DNA of 37,729 nucleotides, taken from assembly GCA_009781425.1 (NCBI GenBank), contig WQYC01000027.1, positions 1 to 37,729 on the forward strand. The letters run 5' to 3'. Positions 11,589 through 20,377 of the stretch are shown here, piece after piece. The stretch is from Oscillospiraceae bacterium. GTDB taxonomy: Bacteria; Bacillota; Clostridia; Oscillospirales; Ruminococcaceae. The number at the start of each line of letters is the position of its first letter. The stretch's first letter is position 1. Made by a program: the position numbers and the translations under genes. The notes below the pieces were generated by a model. The model ran no database searches. It worked only from the letters and a program-made list of their open reading frames with translations, and was not told the origin of the DNA.

Positions 11589-11660
11589 GCTTCCATAGCT
11601 CAGGTGGCAGAGCGCATCCTTGGTAAGGATGAGGTCGACAGTTCGAATCTGTCTGGAAGC
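11589..11660 (+). tRNA. tRNA-Thr (anticodon GGU)
   Basis: A complete 72-base cloverleaf: acceptor GCTTCCA/TGGAAGC, D arm GCTC...GAGC, anticodon stem CATCC/GGATG around TTGGTAA with anticodon GGT (reads ACC/ACU), and T arm GACAG-TTCGAAT-CTGTC. CCA is not encoded. No promoter is seen directly upstream, so expression probably comes from the promoter at 11358 through the half tRNA. It may have been brought or restored by the mobile element. Confidence 0.95.
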
Positions 11661-11711
11661 TTTCAATCTATGACTGGTTTTTCCCCCTAAAACCGCCTAA
11701 AATTATCCGCG

Positions 11712-11747
11712 TTGCTGTCAAAATTGCTGTCAATTGACAGCAATTTT
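11712..11747. repeat. 28-base perfect palindrome plus one extra copy of the arm site
   Basis: TTGCTGTCA at 11712-11720 is followed by a perfect palindrome at 11720-11747 whose arms are AAAATTGCTGTCAA and its complement. Each arm is the TTGACAGCAATTTT word seen at 11503-11537. The site lies 25 bases from the end of the integrase gene, as expected of arm-type binding sites; it could also act as a terminator for the integrase gene. Confidence 0.65.
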
Positions 11748-11771
11748 AAATATACGGACTTTTCGACAAAA

Positions 11772-12983
11772 TTAGGCATATCTGCTAAACACATTATCCA
11801 GTGTTTGTGCAGTTTGTTGATATACGCTATTGGACATGACATGGCTGTAGATATCAAGAGTTGTCGAAACTTTTTGGTGGCCCATCAAGTCAGCGACAAT
11901 GCGCGGGTTCTCGCGTTCTTCCAGCAAGACAGTAGCGAACGTGTGACGAAAAGTGTAAAGCGAAATGTGTTCATCTTCAAGCTTATGCTTCTGAACAAAT
12001 CGGACAAGCAGGCTGCGAAGCCCCGAGTAAGTACGCATTGCGCCGGTTTTAGTATTAGGAAAGACGAATTCACTCTTGATGTTCCGGTCTTCACAATACA
12101 CCTGCCATTCTTCCAAAACGGCAACCACTACATCGGGCATAACAAAGGTTCTGACGCTCTTGGGTGATTTAGTTTTGCCGATGGTCTGCCCTCTTGCGGT
12201 GACATTGCCGCGCTCGTCGAATGTAATCACGCGGTTTAGTGCTTGCTTGACAGAAATAGTTTTTTCTTTGAGGTTGACATTCTCCCATTTCAAAGCAATC
12301 AGTTCTTGCGGACGTAACCCTGTAAATGAAAATGTAATAACGATGGGCTTTAACAGTTTATCCTCAGCGACCCGGTTAAGTACGCTTTGCCGAATTTCCT
12401 GCCGAAGAGCTTTCTCCTTTTCTGCGTTGTCGCTATTATTTTTCTTAATAATCACGTCTGCCAAAGGATTTGCGGTTATGTAGTGCTTCTTGACCGCATA
12501 AACCAAAAACTTATTAAGCAGACTCTTCATCTTGTTAATAAAATCTGCTGAAAGTCCCGCTTTCACCTTTTCGTTGAAGAACCGCTGAAGCCTCACAAGG
12601 TCTACGCTCTGAACGTCCAAGGCGCCAAATGCCTTAAAAAAATGATTCTTCAACATATTTCGGTGCTTTTCCTCTGTTACGCTTGATATGGTCGGCGCAA
12701 CAAATAAGTCATACCACTCTCGGCACAGCACTTCAAAATTGCGTTCATTCTTGGCAGACACGGAAATGTAGCCATTTGTGAACACTTCATCGGTCAGCGC
12801 AGTGATTTGCTTTGCGACCTCCTGGCGTGAGGTTCCGTAGATAGTTCTGCGTATTGGCTTGCCGTCTGTTTTGTAGCCGACGGTGACTGCGCCGCACCAG
12901 CGTTTATCCTTGCGCTGATAAATAGAACCTTCGTTGTTACCACGGCGTTTAGCTTTGGATTTTACTTCTTTAATTTTAGGCAT
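11772..12983 (-). CDS. int: Tyrosine integrase of the mobile island
   Basis: This 403-residue recombinase has the Tn916/phage layout: a basic N-terminal arm-binding domain starting MPKIKEVKSKAKRR, a SAM-like core-binding domain (about 75-170) and a C-terminal catalytic domain. The catalytic residues are visible: Arg in TGLRPQELIALKW, HxxR in YTFRHTFATVL preceded by His in DEHISLY, then LMGHQ and the nucleophilic Tyr in TLDIYSHV. The ATG has GGAGG upstream. Its 3' end points at the tRNA-Thr attachment region and an excisionase-like gene lies directly upstream. It should cut and join the island at the tRNA-Thr anticodon arm. Confidence 0.95.
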   Translation of the reverse strand: MPKIKEVKSKAKRRGNNEGSIYQRKDKRWCGAVTVGYKTDGKPIRRTIYGTSRQEVAKQITALTDEVFTNGYISVSAKNERNFEVLCREWYDLFVAPTISSVTEEKHRNMLKNHFFKAFGALDVQSVDLVRLQRFFNEKVKAGLSADFINKMKSLLNKFLVYAVKKHYITANPLADVIIKKNNSDNAEKEKALRQEIRQSVLNRVAEDKLLKPIVITFSFTGLRPQELIALKWENVNLKEKTISVKQALNRVITFDERGNVTARGQTIGKTKSPKSVRTFVMPDVVVAVLEEWQVYCEDRNIKSEFVFPNTKTGAMRTYSGLRSLLVRFVQKHKLEDEHISLYTFRHTFATVLLEERENPRIVADLMGHQKVSTTLDIYSHVMSNSVYQQTAQTLDNVFSRYA

Positions 12984-13072
12984 ACAGCATTCCTCCTTTA
13001 AAATGCTCCCTGCCGCGAAATTTATCTGTATATACTATTATATATAGCGGCAAGGGTTTTGTCAAGGATTTA

Positions 13073-13330
13073 TCAGTTTTGTTTCTGCGTCAGCGACCAC
13101 ATCGCAAATGCGATAACACTGACGACCTTACGATTCCCGATTTCGACTGTAGGAAACACCTCACTGTTTAGAAGCTGGCGAATATTGTTTCGTCCGACAC
13201 CCATGATTTTTACAAGGTCTTCGCAGTCAAGGAAGTCTTTATTATATTTTTCGGCGATGCGCCGCGCTTCGATGGCGGCGGCGACACCGAGTTCAGAGTT
13301 TATATTTAAAAAATCTTGTGTATAATTCAT
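13073..13330 (-). CDS. Small helix-turn-helix (excisionase-like) protein
   Basis: The 85-residue protein starts at the ATG at 13330, which has GGAGACACACC upstream; a longer open frame upstream has no matching ribosome site. The centre, KDFLDCEDLVKIMGVGRNNIRQLL, followed by FPTVEIGNRKVVS, is the MerR/excisionase-type winged helix that binds DNA as a directionality factor. It lies just upstream of the integrase on the same strand, the usual position of xis. It could instead be a small regulator of the integrase. Confidence 0.75.
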   Translation of the reverse strand: MNYTQDFLNINSELGVAAAIEARRIAEKYNKDFLDCEDLVKIMGVGRNNIRQLLNSEVFPTVEIGNRKVVSVIAFAMWSLTQKQN

Positions 13331-13397
13331 GGTGTGTCTCCTAATGAAGGTTAATATCTGTGGGGTTGCGACCGTAGCTCTTGCGAGCTCCGCATTA

Positions 13398-13421
13398 CAA
13401 CAGGGTTTACGCACCCTGTTG
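13398..13421 (-). terminator. Hairpin after the replication gene
   Basis: CAACAGGG (13398-13405) and CCCTGTTG (13414-13421) form an 8-base stem with an 8-base loop, about 10 bases after the stop of the gene at 13432. A second small stem, AGCTC-TTGC-GAGCT, follows at 13376-13389. There is no long T run, so termination would be weak. Confidence 0.4.
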
Positions 13422-13431
13422 CGCTTTGCAA

Positions 13432-15078
13432 TTATTGCAATTTCGAGAGCGGAATAAACAAGAAGCGCTTTCCTCCAGTACCGCTGATTTGCTTGGCATT
13501 TCTCCCATCATGTGTTATAAGAGCACCTTGAGATTCAAGAGAATTTATAATGCTTCTTCTAATGCCTGATAACCCTAATTTTCGTATAATACTATCAATG
13601 TTCTTACTGAACAAACACAAGCAATCACTATGTATAAGCCCATCGTGTATGCTTTCATCAAAATTCTGCGAAGTTTTGGATAGTGTAAAACCATCATTTT
13701 TATAGTATACTTTTATAGCCATAAAATAATCGACTTTGCTGTGCGTATCAGTATCATGTCTTACCGCTTGTTGACCCTGATTTACGCGCATCTGTTGTTC
13801 TTGAATTAAAGCTGTAAGTAAGCTTTGAAAAGATTTGCTAAGAATTACAAAGTCTTTTTCAGAGATGAAACCTCTGTCGCAACAGTATTTGAGAAAAAGC
13901 CAATATCCTGTGTTTAAAAAGAAATGTGTTTCATTCAAACGGTCGTGTTCAGCTATTTTCACAGTATCGTAATGTTTACGCCATTGCCTGAGAAAACCAA
14001 GGATTTTGTAGTAATTTGTGACATACCAAGAAATGAAATGATGATAGAATGTGGATATAATGCATGGATTTTCTTGAAATTTCCTCAATTTTTCACCGTC
14101 CGGCGGCGGCGACATTTCAATCGGCAATATTCTTGCCGCATCAGAACCCCTCCCGATTAGATACTCACCCGTAAAAAGAACTCCACAGGTTGGCGTCTTC
14201 CCCGAATTCGGATTATTCTTTATTCCCCTGCTTACTCCATCCGCAATAATGCGTGTAATCTCGAAAAATGTTTTTTCTTGCTTTTTAATATCTTCGCGAT
14301 ATTCGGCAGGAAACAAATCATCAAGCACCACGACACAATCTTGCTTTATAAAAAGTAATTCTTCAGCTGCTGGTATGCTGGAATTTAATCTTATCGGAGG
14401 TGCCACTCCTTCATCTAAATTATACATTTGTGTAATTAGAGAGGCAGCAGACGTTTTTTTGTCCCCTGTATACCCATACAATTTGACGCTGACACATGGA
14501 GCTTTCCAAGCTTTTTTATATGCACAACGCATTATATAAAGTAACTTATGTGAAAGAATAACTCTCATCGGGTCTGGGCTTAGACTCATTAGTTCAAACA
14601 TTTCTGCAACCGCATCTGCTTCCGTAATTTTTGGGTCAGTTATTAACTTGTATGGTGTCGGTGCCAGTTCCACGTTCGGCTTTTCTTTTACGCCGGAGGG
14701 CCAGATTGCCTGGCTCCCGGCATTAAAGAATGGTAATTCATCAATGATATGTGTTCCAAGGCGGTCAACAAAATATAATTCTTCCACCTTTGCATTTGGC
14801 AATCCCGCTTGTATTTTGTCCGCAAGGTATCGTTGAATTTTAGCGAGCGACATTTCCGAGTTCAAGCGACAGTGAAGACTTTTTGTCACCCATTTTATTG
14901 AATCTAATTCAGATATCGGCTCAATAAATTCATCGCTTAGCAATCCACTTTTAAATACTAATCTTAATTTTACAAAATGCTCCGATTCATCGCCGATATG
15001 CTTTATAACAATAGCAAGAACCTGGGGATAAAAATTACAAACAGGTATACCCTTTTTAGTTTTCATTATAAATTTCAC
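13432..15078 (-). CDS. Probable mobile-element replication ATPase (DUF927/primase-helicase-like)
   Basis: This 548-residue protein looks like a hexameric-type ATPase found in mobile elements. A P-loop-like KLYGYTGDKKTSAASLI lies at about residues 205-222 and a Walker B-like DCVVVLDDLF at about 250-260. A later VLFTGEYLIGRGSDAARIL segment resembles the sensor/arginine region of DUF927-type helicases. The Walker A is not canonical (GDKKTS rather than GxGKS/T), so activity is uncertain. The start is GTG at 15078 with GGGGGTG upstream. It is 18 bases downstream of the small coiled-coil gene. Function is inferred from weak motif similarity. Confidence 0.5.
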   Translation of the reverse strand: MKFIMKTKKGIPVCNFYPQVLAIVIKHIGDESEHFVKLRLVFKSGLLSDEFIEPISELDSIKWVTKSLHCRLNSEMSLAKIQRYLADKIQAGLPNAKVEELYFVDRLGTHIIDELPFFNAGSQAIWPSGVKEKPNVELAPTPYKLITDPKITEADAVAEMFELMSLSPDPMRVILSHKLLYIMRCAYKKAWKAPCVSVKLYGYTGDKKTSAASLITQMYNLDEGVAPPIRLNSSIPAAEELLFIKQDCVVVLDDLFPAEYREDIKKQEKTFFEITRIIADGVSRGIKNNPNSGKTPTCGVLFTGEYLIGRGSDAARILPIEMSPPPDGEKLRKFQENPCIISTFYHHFISWYVTNYYKILGFLRQWRKHYDTVKIAEHDRLNETHFFLNTGYWLFLKYCCDRGFISEKDFVILSKSFQSLLTALIQEQQMRVNQGQQAVRHDTDTHSKVDYFMAIKVYYKNDGFTLSKTSQNFDESIHDGLIHSDCLCLFSKNIDSIIRKLGLSGIRRSIINSLESQGALITHDGRNAKQISGTGGKRFLFIPLSKLQ

Positions 15079-15096
15079 ATAAACACCCCCTGTAAA

Positions 15097-15468
15097 TCAA
15101 CTTTGGGGTTGTCTCTTTAAAATAGACCCTATGCCTAAAAATGCACCTACGATGGTAGCAACATAACCAATGAGGCTCGCAATTTCTTTCACTACTGTCT
15201 TGGCTTTTTGAAAAAACGTTTGCTCTTTCTTGGCAGATGCTTGCGTTGATTCGAGTTGCTTTACACGCTCCTCGGCTTCCCGCAATTGCGACTTGGTTGC
15301 CTCGTACTCTTCCGCTTTACGGCGGCTTGTTGTTGCATCATTACTTAAAGCGGCGAGAAGTTCCGGTTGAATGGTTGAGGCGAGAACACGTTTTTTCTTT
15401 ACAGAGCGCCTTTTTTTCATTGGTAATTTCTTCGCGCGACATAAGCCGCATAATCTTTTCTTATCCAT
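15097..15468 (-). CDS. Small coiled-coil protein with one membrane segment
   Basis: I do not recognise a family. The 123-residue protein has a basic Cys-containing N-terminus (KRLCGLCRAKK, many Lys/Arg up to residue 30), a coiled coil rich in Glu/Ala/Gln (about 45-80) and a C-terminal hydrophobic helix IASLIGYVATIVGAFLGIGS (about 94-113) that is likely membrane-inserted. The ATG at 15468 has a perfect AAAGGAGG site. It is the first gene of the leftward unit with the replication ATPase and the excisionase. Confidence 0.6.
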   Translation of the reverse strand: MDKKRLCGLCRAKKLPMKKRRSVKKKRVLASTIQPELLAALSNDATTSRRKAEEYEATKSQLREAEERVKQLESTQASAKKEQTFFQKAKTVVKEIASLIGYVATIVGAFLGIGSILKRQPQS

Positions 15469-15882
15469 TAATATCCTCCTTTGAATTCATGCAGCTAAAA
15501 AGCTACTTAGTGTTTGCACCAGACCGAAAGGTCAAGCGCCTCTTGATGACAGCACGATACCCTAATCCCCCAAATACCCGCATATACCCGCATGAAAATT
15601 TGAATATTTTTTATCCATACTTTCAAAATTAATAATGTAAAAAGACAAATACTTTTATAACATTATTAAAGATAGTTCTGCTCGCCATTCAGTGGTTATT
15701 GCTGTGGGTGCTTGTTGTCAGTAGCATAATCATACTATTAGTTTATTTCAATTGTCAACTGACAACACACATAAACATTTCGGTTATTTAAATTATTTTT
15801 ATATGAAATTTGTATGTTATTATTGTTAGTTCAAGTTATTTAAGTTAGAAGACAGTTATTTTTTTAAAAAGGAGCTTTTTTT
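15469..15882. other. Divergent intergenic region (about 410 bases)
   Basis: No gene is visible. The AT-rich gap separates the leftward replication unit from the rightward STAND-like gene and must hold both promoters. It contains a direct repeat (TACCCGCATATACCCGCAT at about 15580-15600) and a perfect 9-base inverted repeat, GTTGTCAGT (15714-15722) and ACTGACAAC (15758-15766), which could be an operator. Confidence 0.4.
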
Positions 15883-17568
15883 ATGAACGAAATCTCATAT
15901 CCGGTTTTATGTGGCGGAACATTTTTCACATTAATTCTGCGCGCCTTAAAGCAATCGGATGATGTATTTTCTGCGCCCGATGTATTAACGGGCCTCATAA
16001 ATATAATTCAACCCGAGTTCAAAAAGCCGGGTGAAAAAACATTCATTACTTTGACTTCACAGTTTAAAAGTTGTTCTCCAAAAATGCCAAAAATTTCTAA
16101 GCATTTACCTTTTACGAATCGTGACATTATTACTCATATCGAAACAAATATACCGAACAGTTATCATACATATCTAAAAGCTACGCAAGTATTTGTTGAT
16201 AAATTTATAGATGTTAATTCAAGTACAAAGAAGAGCGTCATGTTAACCAAAAGATTACTTGAACTTATTAAGCGTGATGAAAGTATTAAAGACGACGATA
16301 TATTCTACATTCGCCAAGATGGAACCTCTTTTACAAAACTTGAACTTTGTGGGTTGTCCGATATTTGCTTACCAGCTCTTCTTTTAGGCATTTGGCATTT
16401 TATTATAGTTAATAGAAAAGACAACAAAATCGGACAAGCGACCTATGATAGTTGGCACGAATCGCATAAAACGACAAGTAAAACAGGAGGTGCAGAAAGA
16501 GAATTTATTAGTGATATTGGAAAAAACATTAAGAACAACATCAATTTTGTCGGTATTGATGAACCCGTTTTTGCTTCCAAAACCATAGAGCCAAATATTG
16601 ATGATACCAAAATGATTCCTGTGGATGATAGCAATTCAACCCAGAACGATAATACCTGCATCGAGGTAGTCGAAAAAGCAAATCCACCAATAATTGAAGA
16701 AAAAAATTTGGTAGTGGCAACTACCAATATGCCCGCAAAAAATGTAAGTGCCGACCCATCTTCCAGCAGCTCTTCCAATTATTTAACTGATTTTAAAGAG
16801 CGCTTAGCTAAGGTTTTAAACGAGAATAATCCGACTAAAACGTATAATTTGTATCAAGAAATGTATTCATCGTTAATTTATAAATACACAGCCAATACAG
16901 ACATTGAACACAAATTAAAAACCAATTTACCTATAGATATTTTTCTTGAATACCTTTCTGAGTTCTGTTATATAGCGAGCAAAGATAACAATTATGATAT
17001 GTGCGAAAATGAATTTACTTCTTATTTCAAGAAAATAAAATTCAAAAACGGCAGAGTGAATATAAATGATTTCATTTACGATGCTTGTTCAAATGCTTGT
17101 TTTATGTTCAATGATTATGGACGTTTACGGTTTTTACATCGCTCTCTTCAAGAATATTTAGTCGCACGTCACCTTAATAAAAAGCTGTCAGTTTTCTATG
17201 AAAAAAAAGAAAAGAAAAAGTTATGTAAAAAATTAATCACATATTTTGAACGCAGATGCAGTGTTGGGGACATATCTCTCGATATGTTAATTGAAATGAA
17301 TCTACCCAAAGTTGAGAAATTAATATATGCACCGTTCCTTGAAAATATATGTGGCGGACTCAGAGGCCCTATGCTACATTTCAACTGTTATTGTTACGTC
17401 ACAGAGATAAATTCACCTATTTCTGAGCTATATCGCTATGTTCTGCGCGGAGCAGGTTTTCATGGAAATTATGATGTTTCAGTTTGGTATGATGACGAAG
17501 AAGAATTTTCAATTGCGTATAAAGCAATGAAGAAATATTTTACCGACATACAAAACCGTCTATATTGA
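15883..17568 (+). CDS. STAND/NACHT-like protein without a P-loop
   Basis: This 561-residue protein is not recognised as a whole. The N-terminal 200 residues form a predicted helical domain ending in a hydrophobic stretch (CLPALLLGIWHFIIV, about 162-176). A low-complexity Ser/Asn-rich linker follows (about 225-300). The C-terminal part contains RFLHRSLQEYLVARHL at 416-431, which matches the FxHxSFQEYxAA motif of the helical domain behind NACHT NTPases. No Walker A or B sequence is present in between. It is the only clear plus-strand gene on the island, is AT-rich, and its end meets the primase-helicase gene head-on with 7 bases between stops. The AAGGAG site precedes the ATG. A defence role is plausible but unproven. 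Confidence 0.55.
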   Translation: MNEISYPVLCGGTFFTLILRALKQSDDVFSAPDVLTGLINIIQPEFKKPGEKTFITLTSQFKSCSPKMPKISKHLPFTNRDIITHIETNIPNSYHTYLKATQVFVDKFIDVNSSTKKSVMLTKRLLELIKRDESIKDDDIFYIRQDGTSFTKLELCGLSDICLPALLLGIWHFIIVNRKDNKIGQATYDSWHESHKTTSKTGGAEREFISDIGKNIKNNINFVGIDEPVFASKTIEPNIDDTKMIPVDDSNSTQNDNTCIEVVEKANPPIIEEKNLVVATTNMPAKNVSADPSSSSSSNYLTDFKERLAKVLNENNPTKTYNLYQEMYSSLIYKYTANTDIEHKLKTNLPIDIFLEYLSEFCYIASKDNNYDMCENEFTSYFKKIKFKNGRVNINDFIYDACSNACFMFNDYGRLRFLHRSLQEYLVARHLNKKLSVFYEKKEKKKLCKKLITYFERRCSVGDISLDMLIEMNLPKVEKLIYAPFLENICGGLRGPMLHFNCYCYVTEINSPISELYRYVLRGAGFHGNYDVSVWYDDEEEFSIAYKAMKKYFTDIQNRLY

Positions 17569-17575
17569 AAATGAT

Positions 17576-20185
17576 TTATTTTTCTTTATCATACTGGAAT
17601 TTTCCCATCCCCGCCTGCCTCAGCGGAAAATTCGAGAAAAGATTAACCTTACAGTCACACCTCAGCAGCCTCGCCCGCCCCACCGCCTGCTCCAGTTCGG
17701 ATTCAATCAAATAAAACTGAATATCACGCAACTTTTCGTCATCGTATGTATTAAAAACAAACCTGTAGCCGTTATGCGTAACAGAGATATTTTTCAATCT
17801 TTCGCTCGTGTTGAAATCAAGTTTCAGAAAGTGCGCGAACAGCTTGTAAATCCATTCGGTCTGATGCGGAGTGCCGATTACGTCAATGTTTTCGCCTTTC
17901 AAATAGTCACAGCCCGCCGTGTTCCCGAACCACAGGTCGGACAGCCCGTACTTTTTGAAACTGATTGTATGCTCAAAACCCGACAATTCTTTAATACGTT
18001 CAATAATAGCAGGGTCTTTGTCAATGCAGGCGCGGCTCATGGATTTGTCGTAATACTGATTCAGAACACCTTTGTAACGCGCTTTCTTGCACTCAGAGAA
18101 TTCAATATTACCCGCACCGAAGAAATACTTACATATTTTTTCGTCAACCGTAGCAGAAACCATGATGTACTTCGTGTCTTTTTTAAAGCTTGCCGGTTTC
18201 AGAAAAGTAATGCAATCCTCGGATAAGCCGTTCTCTTTTGAGGATTTTCGGTAGCAGAAACGCGTCGCAAAACAAAACGACGATAAATCGACCCCCATCG
18301 GTTCATCGTCATAAGCTTTTTTGTAATTGGTGCTTCTTAGCGTAAAAAACTCGTTTGCCTTTATTTTCTTGAGAGCTTGATTTATTTTCTTCACAATGCC
18401 GCTTTCGGGCGGCATCTCTCTTTTCAGTTCTCTCAGCTCTGAAATACTGATGTTAACCTTATCGGTTATAACGCTACTAAAAACTATATCCTCGTCGACG
18501 ATTACAAGGTCGTACTTTGAGGTGTCTATGCTCAATAATTTCTTATGAGTAGTAATAGCATGACCGTCATAATCGTTGAATTCGTCTAACTTTTTAAGGT
18601 ATTCCTTGAAAATATCAGCGCAGTCAGGGTCGTTGTTTGCGATATATTCCTTGAGCAACGGCAGTATCGGCTTACCCGATGCGTACAGAAGTTCGATTTC
18701 AACCCAAATATCCTCAGGTATATCGTCCTTGTATTCACGCAGAGACGGCGATTCAATTATAGCTATCCCCATTGCTTCTGCCCTGATTCGTATTTCGTGT
18801 TTCAATATTAAGGTAGGCACTGCAATCAGAACCTTTAACGTTGTATTTGTGAGAAATTCTAAGTATATATGCGTCTTTCCGAGGGCTGTCTGCGCTTTAA
18901 TGACGTACCACTTCTTGCAGTAAGCCTCTACCGCTTTCAAGAACTGCCGCTTGAAGTCCTCCTCCGCTTCTTTAATTGAAACATAGTCTTCATCGCAGTT
19001 CGCGAGCTTCTCCATCTGATGATTGCCGACTTTTGCTGTAGACAGAATATTCGTACCGTGCTGACACAGGCTTTTATACTGACAGAAGCCGTCACAGGAG
19101 GCAGGCTTGTAGACATCATTGAAATAGCCTAAATAATAGTCCCACGCATCATATTTCCACTTTCTGTCATCGAAATAACAACAGGAGCGGAGGATATTTT
19201 TGAATCCTTCCGCTCCTGTTTCGACTTGAATCAGATTGGTCGCTAAGCCGAACAACTCATGGTGGTGCAGAATCCTGTCACCTGATACGAATTCACGGTA
19301 CAGTTGACAGCGGGATTTAAGGTCTTTGAGTACACTTGATCGGAATGGTTGGTGGTTTTTGCGGGGGCTTTTTGGCGCAGAGGGATTGGTATCTCCCCCC
19401 ATGTTAATAATATATTGCTTTTTTGGTGAAAACCCGCCATCACTGTGTTTAGTTAATATAATAGGTTTGGGCGAGATTTTACCATTGCAAGATGTACCAA
19501 CTTCCTCTGCGGTTTTATCTGCTACAGAAACATCAAGAAAACCTCTCCGGTTCAAGGCTATTCCGGTTTGCTCGGAGAACTCTCGGATCTTTCTCTTGTA
19601 GTGGGTTGCTCCGTATTTATCCTTTAAACATAGACTCATATTCCGAAACAGTGATTCTATGTTGATTTCCGGGAACTCCTTGTCAAGATGCAGCATTTCT
19701 TTTCCACCGAAATACATCTTGGAAACATCACTTGTGCAGGATTTATCGGCTTCGGGGAATATTGTACCTAAAGCTTTGAGTGAAGCCTCTGCGACCCTTA
19801 TATCAGAAATCGGCACATCGTTCATGAACCCGACTCGGAATTTATCTGCGTCCGTACCGGACAGCGTTTCATAGGCGAACAGAACGGGTAGTTCGTATTT
19901 TTCTGCTCTGTCAAGCACCTCCCGATGTGTGATTCCACCGTCAAAATCGAGAACTAACCACTGTGTTTGCTCGAAGTTTTCTTTGCCTCTTCTGCTGTTT
20001 TTGAATGTCGCAGGACTGAAAGAGCGACCCTGAGAACCTATGCTTACGATGTCGTCGCAAAGAAATTCACGCTCTAAGCTTCTCGCGCTTCTGCCGAGTC
20101 TTTCGCTGATTGCGGCTACTTCGCTGTCGGCTGTGGGTTTTCTGCGGTATCTCATGTTGTCTAAGCTGATTTTTATGTTTTCCAT
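17576..20185 (-). CDS. Primase-helicase fusion protein
   Basis: The 869-residue protein joins an archaeo-eukaryotic-type primase domain to an SF2 helicase. The first domain has the metal-binding WLVLDFDGG (about 76-84). A Cys/His cluster CDGFCQYKSLCQHG (364-377) separates the halves and may bind zinc. The helicase shows motif I AQTALGKTH (431-439), motif II VIVDED (561-566), motif III SAT (678-680) and motif VI EQAVGRARLLR (832-842). It should prime and unwind DNA during replication of the island. The ATG has AGGAG upstream; a strong hairpin separates it from the gene before it. AEP-SF2 fusions also occur in TOTE-type conflict systems, which is an alternative reading. Confidence 0.7.
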   Translation of the reverse strand: MENIKISLDNMRYRRKPTADSEVAAISERLGRSARSLEREFLCDDIVSIGSQGRSFSPATFKNSRRGKENFEQTQWLVLDFDGGITHREVLDRAEKYELPVLFAYETLSGTDADKFRVGFMNDVPISDIRVAEASLKALGTIFPEADKSCTSDVSKMYFGGKEMLHLDKEFPEINIESLFRNMSLCLKDKYGATHYKRKIREFSEQTGIALNRRGFLDVSVADKTAEEVGTSCNGKISPKPIILTKHSDGGFSPKKQYIINMGGDTNPSAPKSPRKNHQPFRSSVLKDLKSRCQLYREFVSGDRILHHHELFGLATNLIQVETGAEGFKNILRSCCYFDDRKWKYDAWDYYLGYFNDVYKPASCDGFCQYKSLCQHGTNILSTAKVGNHQMEKLANCDEDYVSIKEAEEDFKRQFLKAVEAYCKKWYVIKAQTALGKTHIYLEFLTNTTLKVLIAVPTLILKHEIRIRAEAMGIAIIESPSLREYKDDIPEDIWVEIELLYASGKPILPLLKEYIANNDPDCADIFKEYLKKLDEFNDYDGHAITTHKKLLSIDTSKYDLVIVDEDIVFSSVITDKVNISISELRELKREMPPESGIVKKINQALKKIKANEFFTLRSTNYKKAYDDEPMGVDLSSFCFATRFCYRKSSKENGLSEDCITFLKPASFKKDTKYIMVSATVDEKICKYFFGAGNIEFSECKKARYKGVLNQYYDKSMSRACIDKDPAIIERIKELSGFEHTISFKKYGLSDLWFGNTAGCDYLKGENIDVIGTPHQTEWIYKLFAHFLKLDFNTSERLKNISVTHNGYRFVFNTYDDEKLRDIQFYLIESELEQAVGRARLLRCDCKVNLFSNFPLRQAGMGKFQYDKEK

Positions 20186-20234
20186 TGTTTTAAACTCCTA
20201 AATAGATTTTAAGAGTTTGTGGGGTTGATGGAAA

Positions 20235-20280
20235 ATATTAAAAACGAAATCACCCTCAAAGGTGATTTCGTTTTTAATAT
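20235..20280. terminator. Bidirectional hairpin terminator
   Basis: A perfect 20-base stem (20235-20254 and 20261-20280) with a six-base loop CTCAAA. The arms end in A-rich and T-rich runs on both strands. It lies between the metallo-beta-lactamase-fold gene and the primase-helicase gene and should terminate the former. Confidence 0.85.
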
Positions 20281-20377
20281 GTTTTATGTAAGTTATGAGT
20301 TCATATCTGCTGTCCAAAAGTGCGTGTTTCGTAGAGAGGCGTGGGTTGTTGATTTGGGGTGGGGAGGATTGAGGGGT

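Noticed and set aside
13350-13399. Fourth copy of the structured element beside the excisionase gene
   Set aside because: GGGT...ACC, a P2-like AGCTC/GAGCT stem and CATTACA resemble the ends of A-C, but no matching closing arm is found and the long arm is absent. It may be a chance likeness or a remnant.
15700-15770. CRISPR-type repeats in the 15.5-15.9 kb gap
   Set aside because: Only one 9-base inverted repeat and one short direct repeat are present; there is no regular repeat-spacer spacing.
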